From positions 62,001-126,000 of the forward strand of contig CP058896.1 of NCBI GenBank assembly GCA_013415865.1: 64,000 nucleotides of DNA, given 5' to 3'. The notes below the pieces were generated by a model. That model was given only the letters and a program-made list of their open reading frames with translations. It ran no database searches and was not told the DNA's origin. Both the position numbers and the translations under genes were made by a program. The DNA is from Methanomassiliicoccales archaeon. GTDB lineage: Archaea > Thermoplasmatota > Thermoplasmata > Methanomassiliicoccales > UBA472. Shown one piece after another: positions 24,533-34,277 of the stretch. The first letter of the stretch is position 1, and each line of letters opens with the position of its first letter.

Positions 24533-26188
24533 ATGCCAGTCATCAATTTTAATGTCAACGACCTCGTAGGGCTGATCGGGACCGACGCGCCTGTGGAAAA
24601 AATCCTCGAACGGATCCCGATGATAGGGGCCAGCCTTGACAGGTACGATGAAGGGACGGGAGAGGCATCCATCGAGTTCTTCCCGAACCGGCCAGACCTA
24701 TATTCGGTAGAAGGTGTGGCGAGGGCGATGAGGGCATTCCTTGGGATCGAACCAGGTATGAGGCGATATGAAATTGAGAGCTCTGGCATAAGCATGACGA
24801 TCGAGAAGACCGTGGCCGATGTGAGGCCATACGCCGTTGCCGCCGTGGTCAAAGGGGTGAAAATGAGCGACCCTCTCATAAGGTCGCTCATGGAGCTCCA
24901 AGAGAAATTGCATCTTACGGTCGGGAGAAAAAGGTCCAAGGTCGCGATCGGAGTGCATGACCTAGACAAGGTCCGTCCCCCATTCGTATACAAAGGCGCC
25001 GATCCTGACAGCGTATCCTTCATCCCTTTGGCCAAAGATGAAAAGATGACGATGCGCGAGGTTTTGGAGAAGCATGAGAAAGGGGTCGATTATAGGCATC
25101 TGGTAGATGGAAAACCTCTTTTCCCTGTCATCTTGGACAGGAACGGTGATGTCCTCTCATTCCCTCCCATAATCAACGGGGCTTTGACCACGGTCACAGA
25201 ACAAACGAAGAACATATTCATAGATGTCACAGGGACGGACCTGCCCACCATCTCCGGTGTCCTCAACATCGTCGCGACCTCCATCGCGGAGCGGGGCGGG
25301 AGGATCCAGACGGTCAGATGCCCTGGGGGTGGGATACTCACCACACCTGCAATGAAGCCTAAGGTCTGGGACCTGGATGTCAATTTTGCGAACTCGTGGC
25401 TCGGGCTCTCTCTGACACCTGAGGAGATAGCAAAGGACCTGGCCCTTATGGGCTATGAATGCAAGCTCACAAAGAAAAAGCTCCGGGTCCAGGTCCCTCC
25501 GTGGAGAATGGACATCATTCATCAGGCGGACCTCGTGGAGGACCTGGCCATCGGTCATGGTTATGAGAATTTCGGTCACACCTCCCCTAGGTTTCAGACG
25601 ATAGGAGCTGAAAGGACGACAGAGAGGGCAGCAGACCTCGTAAGGCAGCTCATGATAGGTTATGGGTTCTGGGAGGTCACCACCCTCACCTTGACATCAA
25701 AGGACGACCTCTTCAAAAAGATGAGGGTCCCAGAGCGCCATGTTGTCGAGGTCATGAACCCTGTGTCCGAGGACCATACTTGCCTCCGGGACAAGTTGTT
25801 ACCATCGATGCTGATGGTCCTCAGGAAGAGCAAGCATAGGGACCTTCCGCAGAGGATATTTGAGGTCGGGGATGTCGTCATAGACGCGAAGAGAAGAAGG
25901 CACATCGCGGCCTTGGCGGTCCATTCAAAAGCATCTTTTACAGAGATCAAGTCAGTCGTCGAAGGGCTTATGAGAGATATGTCATGTAGGATCGACCTGA
26001 TCCCGAGCCAGGAAGAGATGTGGTTGCCTGGAAGAGGTGCGCAGGTCGTATTCGAGGGCAAGGACGTTGGTTCTTTCGGGGAGCTTCATCCAGAGGTAAT
26101 AGTGAACTTCGATTTGGGATACCCAGTGGTAGGTTTTGAGCTGGACCTGGATGAACTTGTGAAGGGCAAGGCCGAGAAGCTGTTGTAA
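24533..26188 (+). CDS. pheT: Phenylalanyl-tRNA synthetase, beta subunit (archaeal type)
   Basis: 551 residues, the short archaeal/eukaryotic form without the bacterial N-terminal tRNA-binding extension. Domains: N-terminal B1-like part with NRPDLYSVEGVARAMRAFLG, the B3/4 domain (about 90-250), B5 (about 275-345) and the catalytic-like C-terminal domain with NPVSEDHTCLRDKLLPSML and FGELHPEVIVNFDLGYPV. It charges tRNA-Phe with PheS, which is not in the window, so the subunits are not in one operon here. Confidence 0.95.
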   Translation: MPVINFNVNDLVGLIGTDAPVEKILERIPMIGASLDRYDEGTGEASIEFFPNRPDLYSVEGVARAMRAFLGIEPGMRRYEIESSGISMTIEKTVADVRPYAVAAVVKGVKMSDPLIRSLMELQEKLHLTVGRKRSKVAIGVHDLDKVRPPFVYKGADPDSVSFIPLAKDEKMTMREVLEKHEKGVDYRHLVDGKPLFPVILDRNGDVLSFPPIINGALTTVTEQTKNIFIDVTGTDLPTISGVLNIVATSIAERGGRIQTVRCPGGGILTTPAMKPKVWDLDVNFANSWLGLSLTPEEIAKDLALMGYECKLTKKKLRVQVPPWRMDIIHQADLVEDLAIGHGYENFGHTSPRFQTIGAERTTERAADLVRQLMIGYGFWEVTTLTLTSKDDLFKKMRVPERHVVEVMNPVSEDHTCLRDKLLPSMLMVLRKSKHRDLPQRIFEVGDVVIDAKRRRHIAALAVHSKASFTEIKSVVEGLMRDMSCRIDLIPSQEEMWLPGRGAQVVFEGKDVGSFGELHPEVIVNFDLGYPVVGFELDLDELVKGKAEKLL

Positions 26189-26213
26189 ACCCATACGACA
26201 AGAGGCGCAGTCC

Positions 26214-27995
26214 TCAGCAATATCTCTCAAGCTGAGAAAGGAACTCCTTGGCCTGTTCTATGCCCTTTTCCCAGAATTCCTCTGTCTCGAGATCGAAGCC
26301 AAGCTTTTTTCCCAATTCTGAGACCGACAAGCTAGAACCAGACATCAACAGCTCGTTCATCTTCGGAACGAAGTCCTCCCCCTGCTCCTTGTAGAGACGG
26401 TAAAGTGAGAAGACGAACAGCTGTGCGAAGATGTACGGATAATTATAGAACCTGAGATAGGTCATGAAATAGTGTGGTACCCTTGCCCATATCCAGCTCG
26501 AGCCAGGGGACCATTCCACAGAATCTGACATAAATCTCCCCCTTGCTTCTTCCCATAGTCGACATACGCTCTTCGCATCGAGGCTCTTTCCCTTCTCTAT
26601 GGCATCATAGATGCTCTGCTCAAATGCGTACCTGGCCCCCACATGGAAAAGAATATAGGTGAACGTGTCGAGAACGCTTGCGAGCACTGCCTTCCTTTCT
26701 TCATCATTCGTTGCCTTTTGCAACATGTGGTCTGTCAAGAGAAGCTCTCCGAAGATGCTCCCGCACTCAGCTATACAATAGCTGATCAAGCAGTTGCTCG
26801 GGTTCTGCCTTTGTGTGTAAAGATATGCATGTACAGAATGCCCCAGTTCGTGCGCCTGTGTGAAGACATCATGAAGGTTTCCATTGAATGACATCAGTAT
26901 ATATGCCGACTTTTTCGATACCCAATCATCACAGAATGCACCGGCCACCTTTCCCTTCCTGACCTCCCCATCTATATGCCTTTCATCGAACATCCTGTTG
27001 ATCCACCTCCCCCAGGAGGCATCAAACCTTTCATATGCCTCAGTGACGATCTCCCTAGACTCTTCCCATGTATACTTTTTCTGAGAGAGGCTTACTGGTG
27101 CCAGGATATCGCAGTCTGAGATCTTGGGAATACCGAGCAATTTGGCCTTGGTAGCGTAGTATCTTTTTCCGAACTCGATATTCCTTTCGACAACTGACAT
27201 CATCTCCTTGATCGCCACCTCTTCTACATCGTTGAATATCAGGCTTGATTCGATGGGAGATGAATATTTCCTGAGCCTGCTCATCTGCAGGTGGTCGGAG
27301 CATATCGAGTTCAAGGCCTCGGTCCAGATAGTATCATTCGCGGAAAGGACAGAGTTCACCGAATCATGCGCTGCCCTACGTACCTCCCTGGCTGGGTCGT
27401 TAGCATAGTTCAACACCTCACCGAAGGAAAGGTCCTTTTCAGTACCATCTACCTTCATCTTGAAGGTCCTTGTGCTCAGCCAGCTCTTTTGTAACTTGGA
27501 CCATGCGTTGATACCATTCTGGTCCTTCATCAGGATAATCTTCTCCTCATCTTCGGAAAGAACATGCGGGGCCGCCTTCGCCTGCCTCTCAAGATAATGT
27601 TTATACTCAACAAGCTCCGGAGAATCTATTAACTTGGGGTCCTTGACAAGGCGTTTTCCAAGCTCGATGTCAAGAAATGCAAGATGTTGTCCGCTCTCAG
27701 TACTTGATTTGGACTGGGCAGCGTAAAGTCTGTTCGAGACCGGGTCACTAGTGTCGGCCGTATACCTAAGATGACAGTACTTCACAACGCCCTCGTATTT
27801 TAAAAAAAGCGCATCTTTCTCGTCCAGCATCTTCTTTAGACCTTTAGGGGATAGCTTACCGATCTTCCCATGGTATTTCTCTGAGAAGGCCTTCGAATCT
27901 GTCACCATTTCCTGTAGCTTCATAATGATCTTTTCAGGTTCTTCGTCTTCCACGAGCTGTGAAAGGTCCCATTTCATTTCTGACATTATCTGCAC
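26214..27995 (-). CDS. pepF: Oligoendopeptidase F (M3 family)
   Basis: Cytosolic zinc peptidase that trims oligopeptides. 593 residues with the active site HELGHSVHAYLY (HExxH near residue 385) and the third ligand Glu in CIAECGSIFGELLL about 25 residues on. The N-terminal helical half has the PepF-typical LRKYSSPIESSLIFNDVEE. ATG start; it converges on pheT with 25 bases between stops. Confidence 0.94.
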   Translation of the reverse strand: MQIMSEMKWDLSQLVEDEEPEKIIMKLQEMVTDSKAFSEKYHGKIGKLSPKGLKKMLDEKDALFLKYEGVVKYCHLRYTADTSDPVSNRLYAAQSKSSTESGQHLAFLDIELGKRLVKDPKLIDSPELVEYKHYLERQAKAAPHVLSEDEEKIILMKDQNGINAWSKLQKSWLSTRTFKMKVDGTEKDLSFGEVLNYANDPAREVRRAAHDSVNSVLSANDTIWTEALNSICSDHLQMSRLRKYSSPIESSLIFNDVEEVAIKEMMSVVERNIEFGKRYYATKAKLLGIPKISDCDILAPVSLSQKKYTWEESREIVTEAYERFDASWGRWINRMFDERHIDGEVRKGKVAGAFCDDWVSKKSAYILMSFNGNLHDVFTQAHELGHSVHAYLYTQRQNPSNCLISYCIAECGSIFGELLLTDHMLQKATNDEERKAVLASVLDTFTYILFHVGARYAFEQSIYDAIEKGKSLDAKSVCRLWEEARGRFMSDSVEWSPGSSWIWARVPHYFMTYLRFYNYPYIFAQLFVFSLYRLYKEQGEDFVPKMNELLMSGSSLSVSELGKKLGFDLETEEFWEKGIEQAKEFLSQLERYC

Positions 27996-28098
27996 CTGTC
28001 CGGCGGGATACCTTCGACCGAATGGTTAATCCTATCGTTGAAATTATCCTTGAAGGGCCGAATCGTTTAAGAATTCCAAAGGAATGACCTGCCAAAAA

Positions 28099-28188
28099 GC
28101 CGAGGTAGCTAAGTCCGGTTTACGGCGCCAGCCTTGAGAGCTGGTGGTACCCTGTACCACGGGAGTTCGAATCTCCCCCTCGGCGCCA
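28099..28188 (+). tRNA. tRNA-Ser (TGA), CCA encoded
   Basis: Acceptor GCCGAGG/CCTCGGC, discriminator G, encoded CCA at 28186-28188. The anticodon loop CTTGAGA between CCAGC and GCTGG gives TGA. A long variable arm (TGGTACCCTGTACCA) is typical of tRNA-Ser. GTTTAAGAA about 30 bases upstream is a likely TATA box. Confidence 0.95.
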
Positions 28189-28376
28189 TCTGCCGGAACG
28201 TCATACATGAAAATTATGTTTATTGACCGATCTGGAAATAGCATTTGGTTAGTTTTATATTGTCTGACACATATATCAACCTCTAGAGGGATGGGTGATC
28301 GCCCTTTATGACCACCAATGCATGATCGATGCATCTGATGATCATCAATCGTTCAATGTGCCCAGGGGATGCGGTC

Positions 28377-28616
28377 ATGATCAGATGTGCGGATCTTGGC
28401 GAGGATGGAAGATGCCAGGGAAAGTATAGAGGATTCTCCTGTATCAAGGACAAGTGCCGCTCCGAGGAGGCGAAGAGATGCGCTTGGAGCACTGAGGAAG
28501 GTTTCTATTGCCTTAAGTTCAATAGGTTCGAGTGCATCGGTCCTGAGAACTGCGGCACCCTTGAGGACTATAAGAACTTCATAAGGTTACGCAGAGAGAG
28601 GTCTCACTCTTCCTGA
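28377..28616 (+). CDS. Small cysteine-rich protein
   Basis: 79 residues from the ATG at 28377, chosen because AGGGGAT lies seven bases upstream; an upstream ATG at 28329 has none. Cysteines fall in MIRCADL, GRCQGKY, FSCIKDKC, RCAWST, YCLKF, ECIGPENC, suggesting two small metal-binding knuckles. No family recognised. The 3' end overlaps the convergent CoaD-fusion gene by 13 bases. Upstream, ATGCAT-GATCG-ATGCAT at about 28318-28334 might be an operator. Confidence 0.65.
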   Translation: MIRCADLGEDGRCQGKYRGFSCIKDKCRSEEAKRCAWSTEEGFYCLKFNRFECIGPENCGTLEDYKNFIRLRRERSHSS

Positions 28617-29572
28617 TAAAGCTCTGGCCGGATCCTTGGGACCATTGCGGCCATAACGGCATATTCTGTCAGCTCCTTCCTTTTGAGGATGCCACCGGTG
28701 AGGATGCCTATCGCACCGCCTTTGTGACCGTTTTTCTCGGTGCCGAAGATGGAATCGACGGCCTCACCCACGCTCATACCTCCCAGAACTTTCTTCTCTA
28801 TCGATGGGGGGTACCGGAAACCAGGCCCATGACCATGCGTCACCTTCCCCATCTTGTCAATTATAGCACATTGCTGCACATCATATATGCCATCATCGGA
28901 CCTATAGACGCCGGCCTCTATACCGACTCCCAGGTCATACCCCTCCAAGGCGAGCATCGCCCTCCTTCTGGCCCCCCTCAGTATATCGCCATGGAATGGT
29001 TGCTTCCCAACGCCCGAGTCCGTCTCTGTAGAGTCCACAATCACATCGTCGAAAAGCCTCGACATAACATTCCTTACCGCCTCTACCTTCACAGGATTGA
29101 TTGAACCGACCCTGACCCGTAGAGGTCTGAGCAGCTTACCGTTGCTATCTATCTCCCCTTCCAGTATCCTCGTCGAGCTGATCGGGCAATAATCTTCTGC
29201 CATCACATAGGGCATCCTTACCAGGATGAGCGGTGGATTACCTCTCTCCTTCCGTAACGCATTGATCTCCTCAGCGTTCTTGGTGGTCTCAGGCGAGACC
29301 ACTAGGGCCTCAAGCTCCCTCATTTCCACGGCGAGAGTAAATGGATCATCGATCGAATGCAACATGAAGGGTTTGCCCTTCTTCGAGGCGTACGAATGCA
29401 CGACAAGGCATCTATGCTCAAAAGGGGTCACCTTGGCCTTCCTTTGCCTGACATACTCATCGGACATGACGCCTATGTGTATCTCCTCGCCCAGCTCGAA
29501 GGCCTTATCGATGAGCGACCTGTGCCCTCTATGGAGGACATTGAACGTCCCCCCGACACCAACGACCTTCAT
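28604..29572 (-). CDS. Fusion of phosphopantetheine adenylyltransferase and inosine/xanthosine triphosphatase-like domain
   Basis: About 322 residues from ATG 29572. The N-terminal half is archaeal-type PPAT (CoaD): MKVVGVGGTFNVLHRGHRSL with the nucleotidyltransferase TxxHxGH-like motif, SDEYVRQRKAK and the CPISSTRI end motif; it makes dephospho-CoA. The C-terminal half (about 155-322) is like YjjX/DUF84 non-canonical NTP phosphatase: RVGSINPVKVEAVRNV, STETDSGVGKQPFHGDILRGA, GVGIEAGVYRS. The start overlaps the stop of the DUF2116-like gene (TGATG). A longer upstream frame to 29731 overlaps that gene entirely and was rejected. Confidence 0.88.
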   Translation of the reverse strand: MKVVGVGGTFNVLHRGHRSLIDKAFELGEEIHIGVMSDEYVRQRKAKVTPFEHRCLVVHSYASKKGKPFMLHSIDDPFTLAVEMRELEALVVSPETTKNAEEINALRKERGNPPLILVRMPYVMAEDYCPISSTRILEGEIDSNGKLLRPLRVRVGSINPVKVEAVRNVMSRLFDDVIVDSTETDSGVGKQPFHGDILRGARRRAMLALEGYDLGVGIEAGVYRSDDGIYDVQQCAIIDKMGKVTHGHGPGFRYPPSIEKKVLGGMSVGEAVDSIFGTEKNGHKGGAIGILTGGILKRKELTEYAVMAAMVPRIRPELYQEE

Positions 29573-29763
29573 CACAAGAACAGCAGAGCGACTATCAGAA
29601 CTATGAAGCTTATGGCATAAAGGAAGAGGAGCTGGCGTTTCTTCCTTTGCATGGTCCCTACGCTCTCGTTCCTGCATTCGGGGGAACAGAACCTGTCCTC
29701 GCCGACGAATGCCTTTCCACAACTGCGACAATGTCTATGTTGCGCTATCTTAGGGACCGCCAT
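29572..29763 (-). CDS. DUF2116-like zinc-ribbon membrane protein
   Basis: 63 residues: a zinc-binding N-terminus (HRHCRSCGKAF and FCSPECRNES) and one C-terminal membrane helix (LLFLYAISFIVLIVALLFL). This architecture is typical of small archaeal DUF2116 proteins. The stop overlaps the ATG of the downstream CoaD-fusion gene, so they are co-translated. Function unknown. Confidence 0.85.
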   Translation of the reverse strand: MAVPKIAQHRHCRSCGKAFVGEDRFCSPECRNESVGTMQRKKRQLLFLYAISFIVLIVALLFL

Positions 29764-29810
29764 CAGACGTGTAAACGTCGAGAGATAGTTAATCCTTACT
29801 CCACGGCCTC

Positions 29811-31970
29811 TCAGAGATTTTTCTTGAACCTTCCGGGCGGAACGCTCAAACGGAACCTCAGCCCCCTCTTTGTCCCTTCCACCGAAACATCGAACCCCGA
29901 TGAGCGGAGTATATCTCTGGAGAACCTTAATGTTCTTATATACGCCCCTCCAGAGTCGGTATCGAACAACCTTTCAAGGTCCCGTTCATCATAAGGAGCA
30001 CCATCATCCTCGATCACAATGACCAATCGTCCATGGTCTTCATTGGTCCGCACCGCAAGGAACGTGGCCTCTCTATCCTGTCTGAGACATTGCTCCAACA
30101 GCCGTTCCAATGCATTCCCGATCTTTGCACTGCCGAAGACCGAGTATCCGTCGATATCTATCGAGACCTTCAACCTGGTAGCCCCAGAACCTTCCAAGGC
30201 CGCATCTATGACATCGGCCAAAGGCATCCATTGGTGAGGTTCTGCATCCATGATCTCATATGATTTTGCGATGGCGAGGGCCTTCAGGACCTCCTCCGCG
30301 TCTGATATCGCCATCTCGACCTCTTCCCTATCCATGTCGTCCTGGTATCTGAACTGCAACAACTGAAGATGTGCCATGAGGACGGTCATCCTTTTCTCTA
30401 TCTCGATCCTCATCAGCTCGGTCATCTCCGATAAATATTTGTTAGCATTGATGGCCTGACCCTCGGCCAGGACCTGTTGGGTCACATCATGGAAAATGCA
30501 TACGAGACCTATCGCCTCTCCTCCATCTCCTTCGATGACATTGGCGGTGAGCTCAGAATAGAACTTAGAACCATCCTTGACCAAGAAACGATATCTGTTA
30601 GTCTTGGCCTTTTCACCTTTGATGATCTCTCCAAGGTCCCTGGTCAAAATCTCCTTGTCGGGGCCATCGACAAGGTCTAGCAGACTTTTACCAACAATAT
30701 TGCCTCCCTGACCGAATCTCATGTCGGCCCCTGGTGATGACAAGGTCACTCGGAAATTACTATCGATGACGAAGATGGGGTCGCGTGCGGTCATAAGGAG
30801 TGTTCTGCAGGCCTCCTCAGAAAGAGATGCAGGTCTACGCTCCGTGAGGGCCCCTTCCGCCTCGATGAAGCTCAATAGGAAATGCCTTTCTCCCTGGAAC
30901 TTTACGTTCTTCAGCGAGGCCTCAAAGTTCTTGCTTCTGCCCGTCCTCAGCCTTGCGGTCCATCTGAATCTTCTTGTCGAACCAGTTTGGATCTCAGCCA
31001 GGCCTCGGATAGCCTCTTCGGCGGTCAGCCCACCTTCTTGTCTCTCGCTCCAAAGTTCTATGAAGCTCTTGCCTATCAGTTCACTGCTGTCAAATCCAAG
31101 CAGCTCTGCAGCGGTGGTGTTACATTCTTTCACGACACCTTTTATCAACAAGATACCGACGGGCGAGGAGTTGAACATCACATGATAACGTTCCTCACTT
31201 TCACGCAGAAGTTCTTCGACCTTCTTCCTTTTCGTAATCTCTTTCCCATTGAATACCAAAAAGCCCTTCCCGATGTCATCTCTTATCTTGCTGAAGGACC
31301 CTTCAAAGTAGGCTATCTCTCCATCGCTACGCCTGACCTTGTATTCTAGCAGGTCCGAGGTGCCTTTCCTTCCTGCATCCATCTGTTGTTGGAGCTTTTC
31401 ATTCTCCTCCGGATGAAACAGGTTTGTGATAGGAGAGCCGATGATGCTCTCAGGGCCATATCCCAATATTTTTTTGACAGATGGCGATATGTATCTGACC
31501 GTCCCCTCAGGGTTGATGATTCCGAAAACATCAAGGGAGTTCTCGATCATCGCCCTGAACCTCTCTGCATTGTGCTTCACTGCCTCTATCGCTTCCCTTT
31601 TCATCACCATGTGCCTTACCAGGTTCATCAGTTCTGTGAACTGGACCCTAGGATTTCCGCCTTTATTGAGATAGAAGTCCGCGCCATTGTTCAGCGCTTC
31701 GATCGCCACTTCTTCCCCCCCTTTACCAGTGAACAATATGAACGGTACATCGATGCCTTTCGACCTAAGCTCTTTCAAAAGGTCCAGCCCGTTCATGGAT
31801 GGCATCTGATAATCACTAATTATCACATCAAAGTGCTTCTTGTTCAGCAACGGAAGGACATCTTTTGCACTATTGCATATAGTGACATTAAGATCCTCGT
31901 TCTCTCCTTCTAAGAACTCTTTGGCAAGCTCAAGGAGGATCGGATCATCATCAACATAAAGCGTCTCTAT
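29811..31970 (-). CDS. Receiver-PAS sensor protein with degenerate histidine-kinase module
   Basis: About 719 residues from TTG 31970 (GGGGTGG just upstream); a TTG at 32015 lies at or before the expected transcription start. Order: receiver domain (VDDDP, phospho-Asp in ISDYQMP, Lys in YLNKGG), three PAS domains (from about residues 130, 260 and 395), a dimerisation helix and a HATPase-like end. Archaeal kinases usually read RHDILNQLTVL here; this one reads RIEIEKRMTVL, so the phospho-accepting His is missing. The ATP N-box is weak while IEDDGAPYDERDLERLFD is kept. It may act as a phospho-receiver or ligand sensor without kinase activity. Confidence 0.85.
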   Translation of the reverse strand: METLYVDDDPILLELAKEFLEGENEDLNVTICNSAKDVLPLLNKKHFDVIISDYQMPSMNGLDLLKELRSKGIDVPFILFTGKGGEEVAIEALNNGADFYLNKGGNPRVQFTELMNLVRHMVMKREAIEAVKHNAERFRAMIENSLDVFGIINPEGTVRYISPSVKKILGYGPESIIGSPITNLFHPEENEKLQQQMDAGRKGTSDLLEYKVRRSDGEIAYFEGSFSKIRDDIGKGFLVFNGKEITKRKKVEELLRESEERYHVMFNSSPVGILLIKGVVKECNTTAAELLGFDSSELIGKSFIELWSERQEGGLTAEEAIRGLAEIQTGSTRRFRWTARLRTGRSKNFEASLKNVKFQGERHFLLSFIEAEGALTERRPASLSEEACRTLLMTARDPIFVIDSNFRVTLSSPGADMRFGQGGNIVGKSLLDLVDGPDKEILTRDLGEIIKGEKAKTNRYRFLVKDGSKFYSELTANVIEGDGGEAIGLVCIFHDVTQQVLAEGQAINANKYLSEMTELMRIEIEKRMTVLMAHLQLLQFRYQDDMDREEVEMAISDAEEVLKALAIAKSYEIMDAEPHQWMPLADVIDAALEGSGATRLKVSIDIDGYSVFGSAKIGNALERLLEQCLRQDREATFLAVRTNEDHGRLVIVIEDDGAPYDERDLERLFDTDSGGAYIRTLRFSRDILRSSGFDVSVEGTKRGLRFRLSVPPGRFKKNL

Positions 31971-32035
31971 CAATGCCCCACCCCAAAATAAACCGTTTTC
32001 ATTCCTTAAAGACAATTTTAATTAAATATAACTTT

Positions 32036-32644
32036 TTAAAATCCCTGAGGTCGGAATCCCACTGCCCTGAGGTCCAGCTCGTGGTTCATCACCGTTATGC
32101 AATGGTCCGCATGGTATGAGAGAGGGCCTATGCTTATCACCTCTTTGGTCCGAAGGTTCAGCTCCCCCTCCTCCTCCGGGGTGAGGTCTTTATGGTCGCT
32201 CAGAACGAACGTCACATCTGTAGGGTAGTCCAGTTGCCTGTAGAACTTACCATTCTCTTTCATATAAATTATACTACTATGTCCAGAGATATCGGACAGC
32301 ACCTCTTTGAAGGACATTTTTGAGACATAGACCCCAGGTGAGCTCCTGGTCTCTTTATCACTGCTTTTGAGAAGGGCATTCCTGACAAGGGCTCCTGTGC
32401 TTCTTTCGTCTGGGTTAAGGTATCTTAGTTCCTCTCCTACAAAACGTACCGTCCGGGGTGGGTCCTCAGGTCCTTGCAATATGAGGTAGACCTCAACATC
32501 GGTCCTTATGCTGTGTGAAAGAAAGAATGCTGAGTTCACACACCGAAGTAGAACATCAAGCCTTCCGGCACCACCTGCAAGATCATCCAATTTAAAGTCT
32601 GGAGTCGTTCTCGCCTTATGGCCAACTATGACGAAACGCCTCAA
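32036..32644 (-). CDS. trmY: tRNA (pseudouridine(54)-N(1))-methyltransferase
   Basis: SPOUT-fold enzyme giving m1-pseudouridine at position 54 of archaeal tRNAs. 202 residues; MRRFVIVGHKARTTPDFKLD at the start, TYPTDVTFVLSDHKDLT-like core (DYPTDVTFVLSDHKDLTPEE) and the cofactor-knot ISIGPLSYHADHCITVMNHELD match TrmY (former DUF358). The start overlaps the stop of the SRP54 gene by four bases, one operon. Confidence 0.93.
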   Translation of the reverse strand: MRRFVIVGHKARTTPDFKLDDLAGGAGRLDVLLRCVNSAFFLSHSIRTDVEVYLILQGPEDPPRTVRFVGEELRYLNPDERSTGALVRNALLKSSDKETRSSPGVYVSKMSFKEVLSDISGHSSIIYMKENGKFYRQLDYPTDVTFVLSDHKDLTPEEEGELNLRTKEVISIGPLSYHADHCITVMNHELDLRAVGFRPQGF

Positions 32645-33984
32645 GACCTTTCACCTAGGCCCTGATTTCCCATCTGTTTCATCAATTGTTTCCTTAGCTT
32701 GCGGTTGCCCATGAAACCTTTGACAGCCTTCTTTGAATTGTTGAACTGTTGAAGAAGTTGCCTTACATCCTTCGGGTCGACCCCCGCCCCCCTTGCGATC
32801 CTGTTAACCCTGGAGGCCTTGATGATCTTAGGTTCTTCCATCTCCTCTTCGGTCATCGAATCCATGATGATCCTATAATTGTGCAGCCTCTCTTGCGTCT
32901 CTTCGATATTTATCTTGTCCTGAACATTTCCCGGGAGCCCTGGAAGCATCGACATGAGCTTTTGCAGAGGTCCCATGTTGGTGAGCATCTCCATCTGTTC
33001 ATACATCTCACGCAACGTGAACTTACCAGACATTATCTTTTTCGTGGTCTCCAGTGCCTTCTCCTCGCTTATGTTCTCTTTGGCGACCTCGAACAATGAT
33101 TCAATGTCCCCCATCCCTAGAAGTCTTGAGATGAACCTCGATGGTATGAAGGGGTCCAGATCCTCCAAATGCTCTCCGACACCGATGAAGATTATGGGGG
33201 CCTTTGTCCTAGAGACGGCACTTAACGCACCTCCCCCTTTAGCTGTACCGTCGAGCTTAGTGAGGATCACGCTCGTGACACCGACGGCATCATGGAATGC
33301 CTGGGCCTGCGGTCCTGCCTGCTGACCTACAGAGGCATCTAGGACCAATATCCTCTCGGTAGGTCTAGCGACCTCCGCCACATCTTTTATCTCCTGGATA
33401 AGATCCTTTTCAAGTGAGTGCCTACCGGATGTATCAATTATGATCACGTCAAGATTGCTGAAATGCCTGATACCGGCCTCGACGATCTTGACGGCGCTCT
33501 TCTCACCGGGTATCCCAAAGAAACTTATGCCCACCTTTTCGGCTATCTGTTTCAATTGGTCATATGCTGCTGGCCGGTGGACATCCGCGGCTATCACCCC
33601 GACCTTCAGGTTCTTTTTATGGAAGTATCGGCCAAGCTTTCCGGTAGTTGTTGTCTTTCCTTGACCATAAAGGCCTACCATCATTATCGTCTGTTTTGTA
33701 AGAGGTATCTGCTTCCTTTCTCCAAGTATCTTGACAAGCTCCTCGTATATTATCCTGATGACATGTTCTTTAGGGCTCTTGCCCGCAGGGGGCTTCTCGG
33801 AAAGAGCACGACGCTCTACTTCCTTTGTTATCTCCAGTACCAACTTGACGTTCACATCAGCTTGCAACAGGGCACGTTGTATGTCCTTGGTGATCTCCCT
33901 GACCAGGGCCTCGTCGACCACGCTCGATCTGGCTATCTTATGGAGGACATCCTTCAATGATTTACCTAGACCTTCTAATACCAT
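32641..33984 (-). CDS. srp54: Signal recognition particle 54 kDa protein
   Basis: GTPase that binds signal sequences and SRP RNA. 447 residues: N domain (1-90), G domain with GLYGQGKTTTTGKLGRY, DTSGRHSLEKD and TKLDGTAKGGGAL, then the methionine-rich M domain (about 300-430). TTTTATATCC at about 34020 is a likely TATA box, and TrmY is co-transcribed. Its RNA partner is encoded at 5249-5562 in the same window. FtsY and SRP19 are not seen. Confidence 0.97.
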   Translation of the reverse strand: MVLEGLGKSLKDVLHKIARSSVVDEALVREITKDIQRALLQADVNVKLVLEITKEVERRALSEKPPAGKSPKEHVIRIIYEELVKILGERKQIPLTKQTIMMVGLYGQGKTTTTGKLGRYFHKKNLKVGVIAADVHRPAAYDQLKQIAEKVGISFFGIPGEKSAVKIVEAGIRHFSNLDVIIIDTSGRHSLEKDLIQEIKDVAEVARPTERILVLDASVGQQAGPQAQAFHDAVGVTSVILTKLDGTAKGGGALSAVSRTKAPIIFIGVGEHLEDLDPFIPSRFISRLLGMGDIESLFEVAKENISEEKALETTKKIMSGKFTLREMYEQMEMLTNMGPLQKLMSMLPGLPGNVQDKINIEETQERLHNYRIIMDSMTEEEMEEPKIIKASRVNRIARGAGVDPKDVRQLLQQFNNSKKAVKGFMGNRKLRKQLMKQMGNQGLGERS

Positions 33985-34277
33985 CTGACGTGCACCTTGC
34001 TATGCACAATCCCCCGCGGATATAAAATGCTTTTAGTGACTGGATTCGATCATCGACAAGGCATCTTGATCTTGAAGTTCATTATTTTCGACAAAAAGGT
34101 TTGGGAAGGGCTAGCCTTGTCAGAAGGGATGGGATGCACTCTGAAAACTAGCCCAGACCTTCCCGGAATCTATTATAATTGTCACGATATATATACTTTT
34201 TCTCAATATAATTGGCAATTATTTCATCAATAATGGGGAAAAAATAAATGGTTTATTGATAGTGTTTTGTAGCAATA

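Noticed and set aside
28604-29731. Longer start for the CoaD fusion at 29731
   Set aside because: The extra 53 residues overlap the well-supported DUF2116-like gene in another frame and do not look like part of CoaD.
33997-34233. 78-codon ORF upstream of srp54
   Set aside because: It overlaps the likely srp54 promoter on the other strand and has no ribosome-binding site or recognisable motif.
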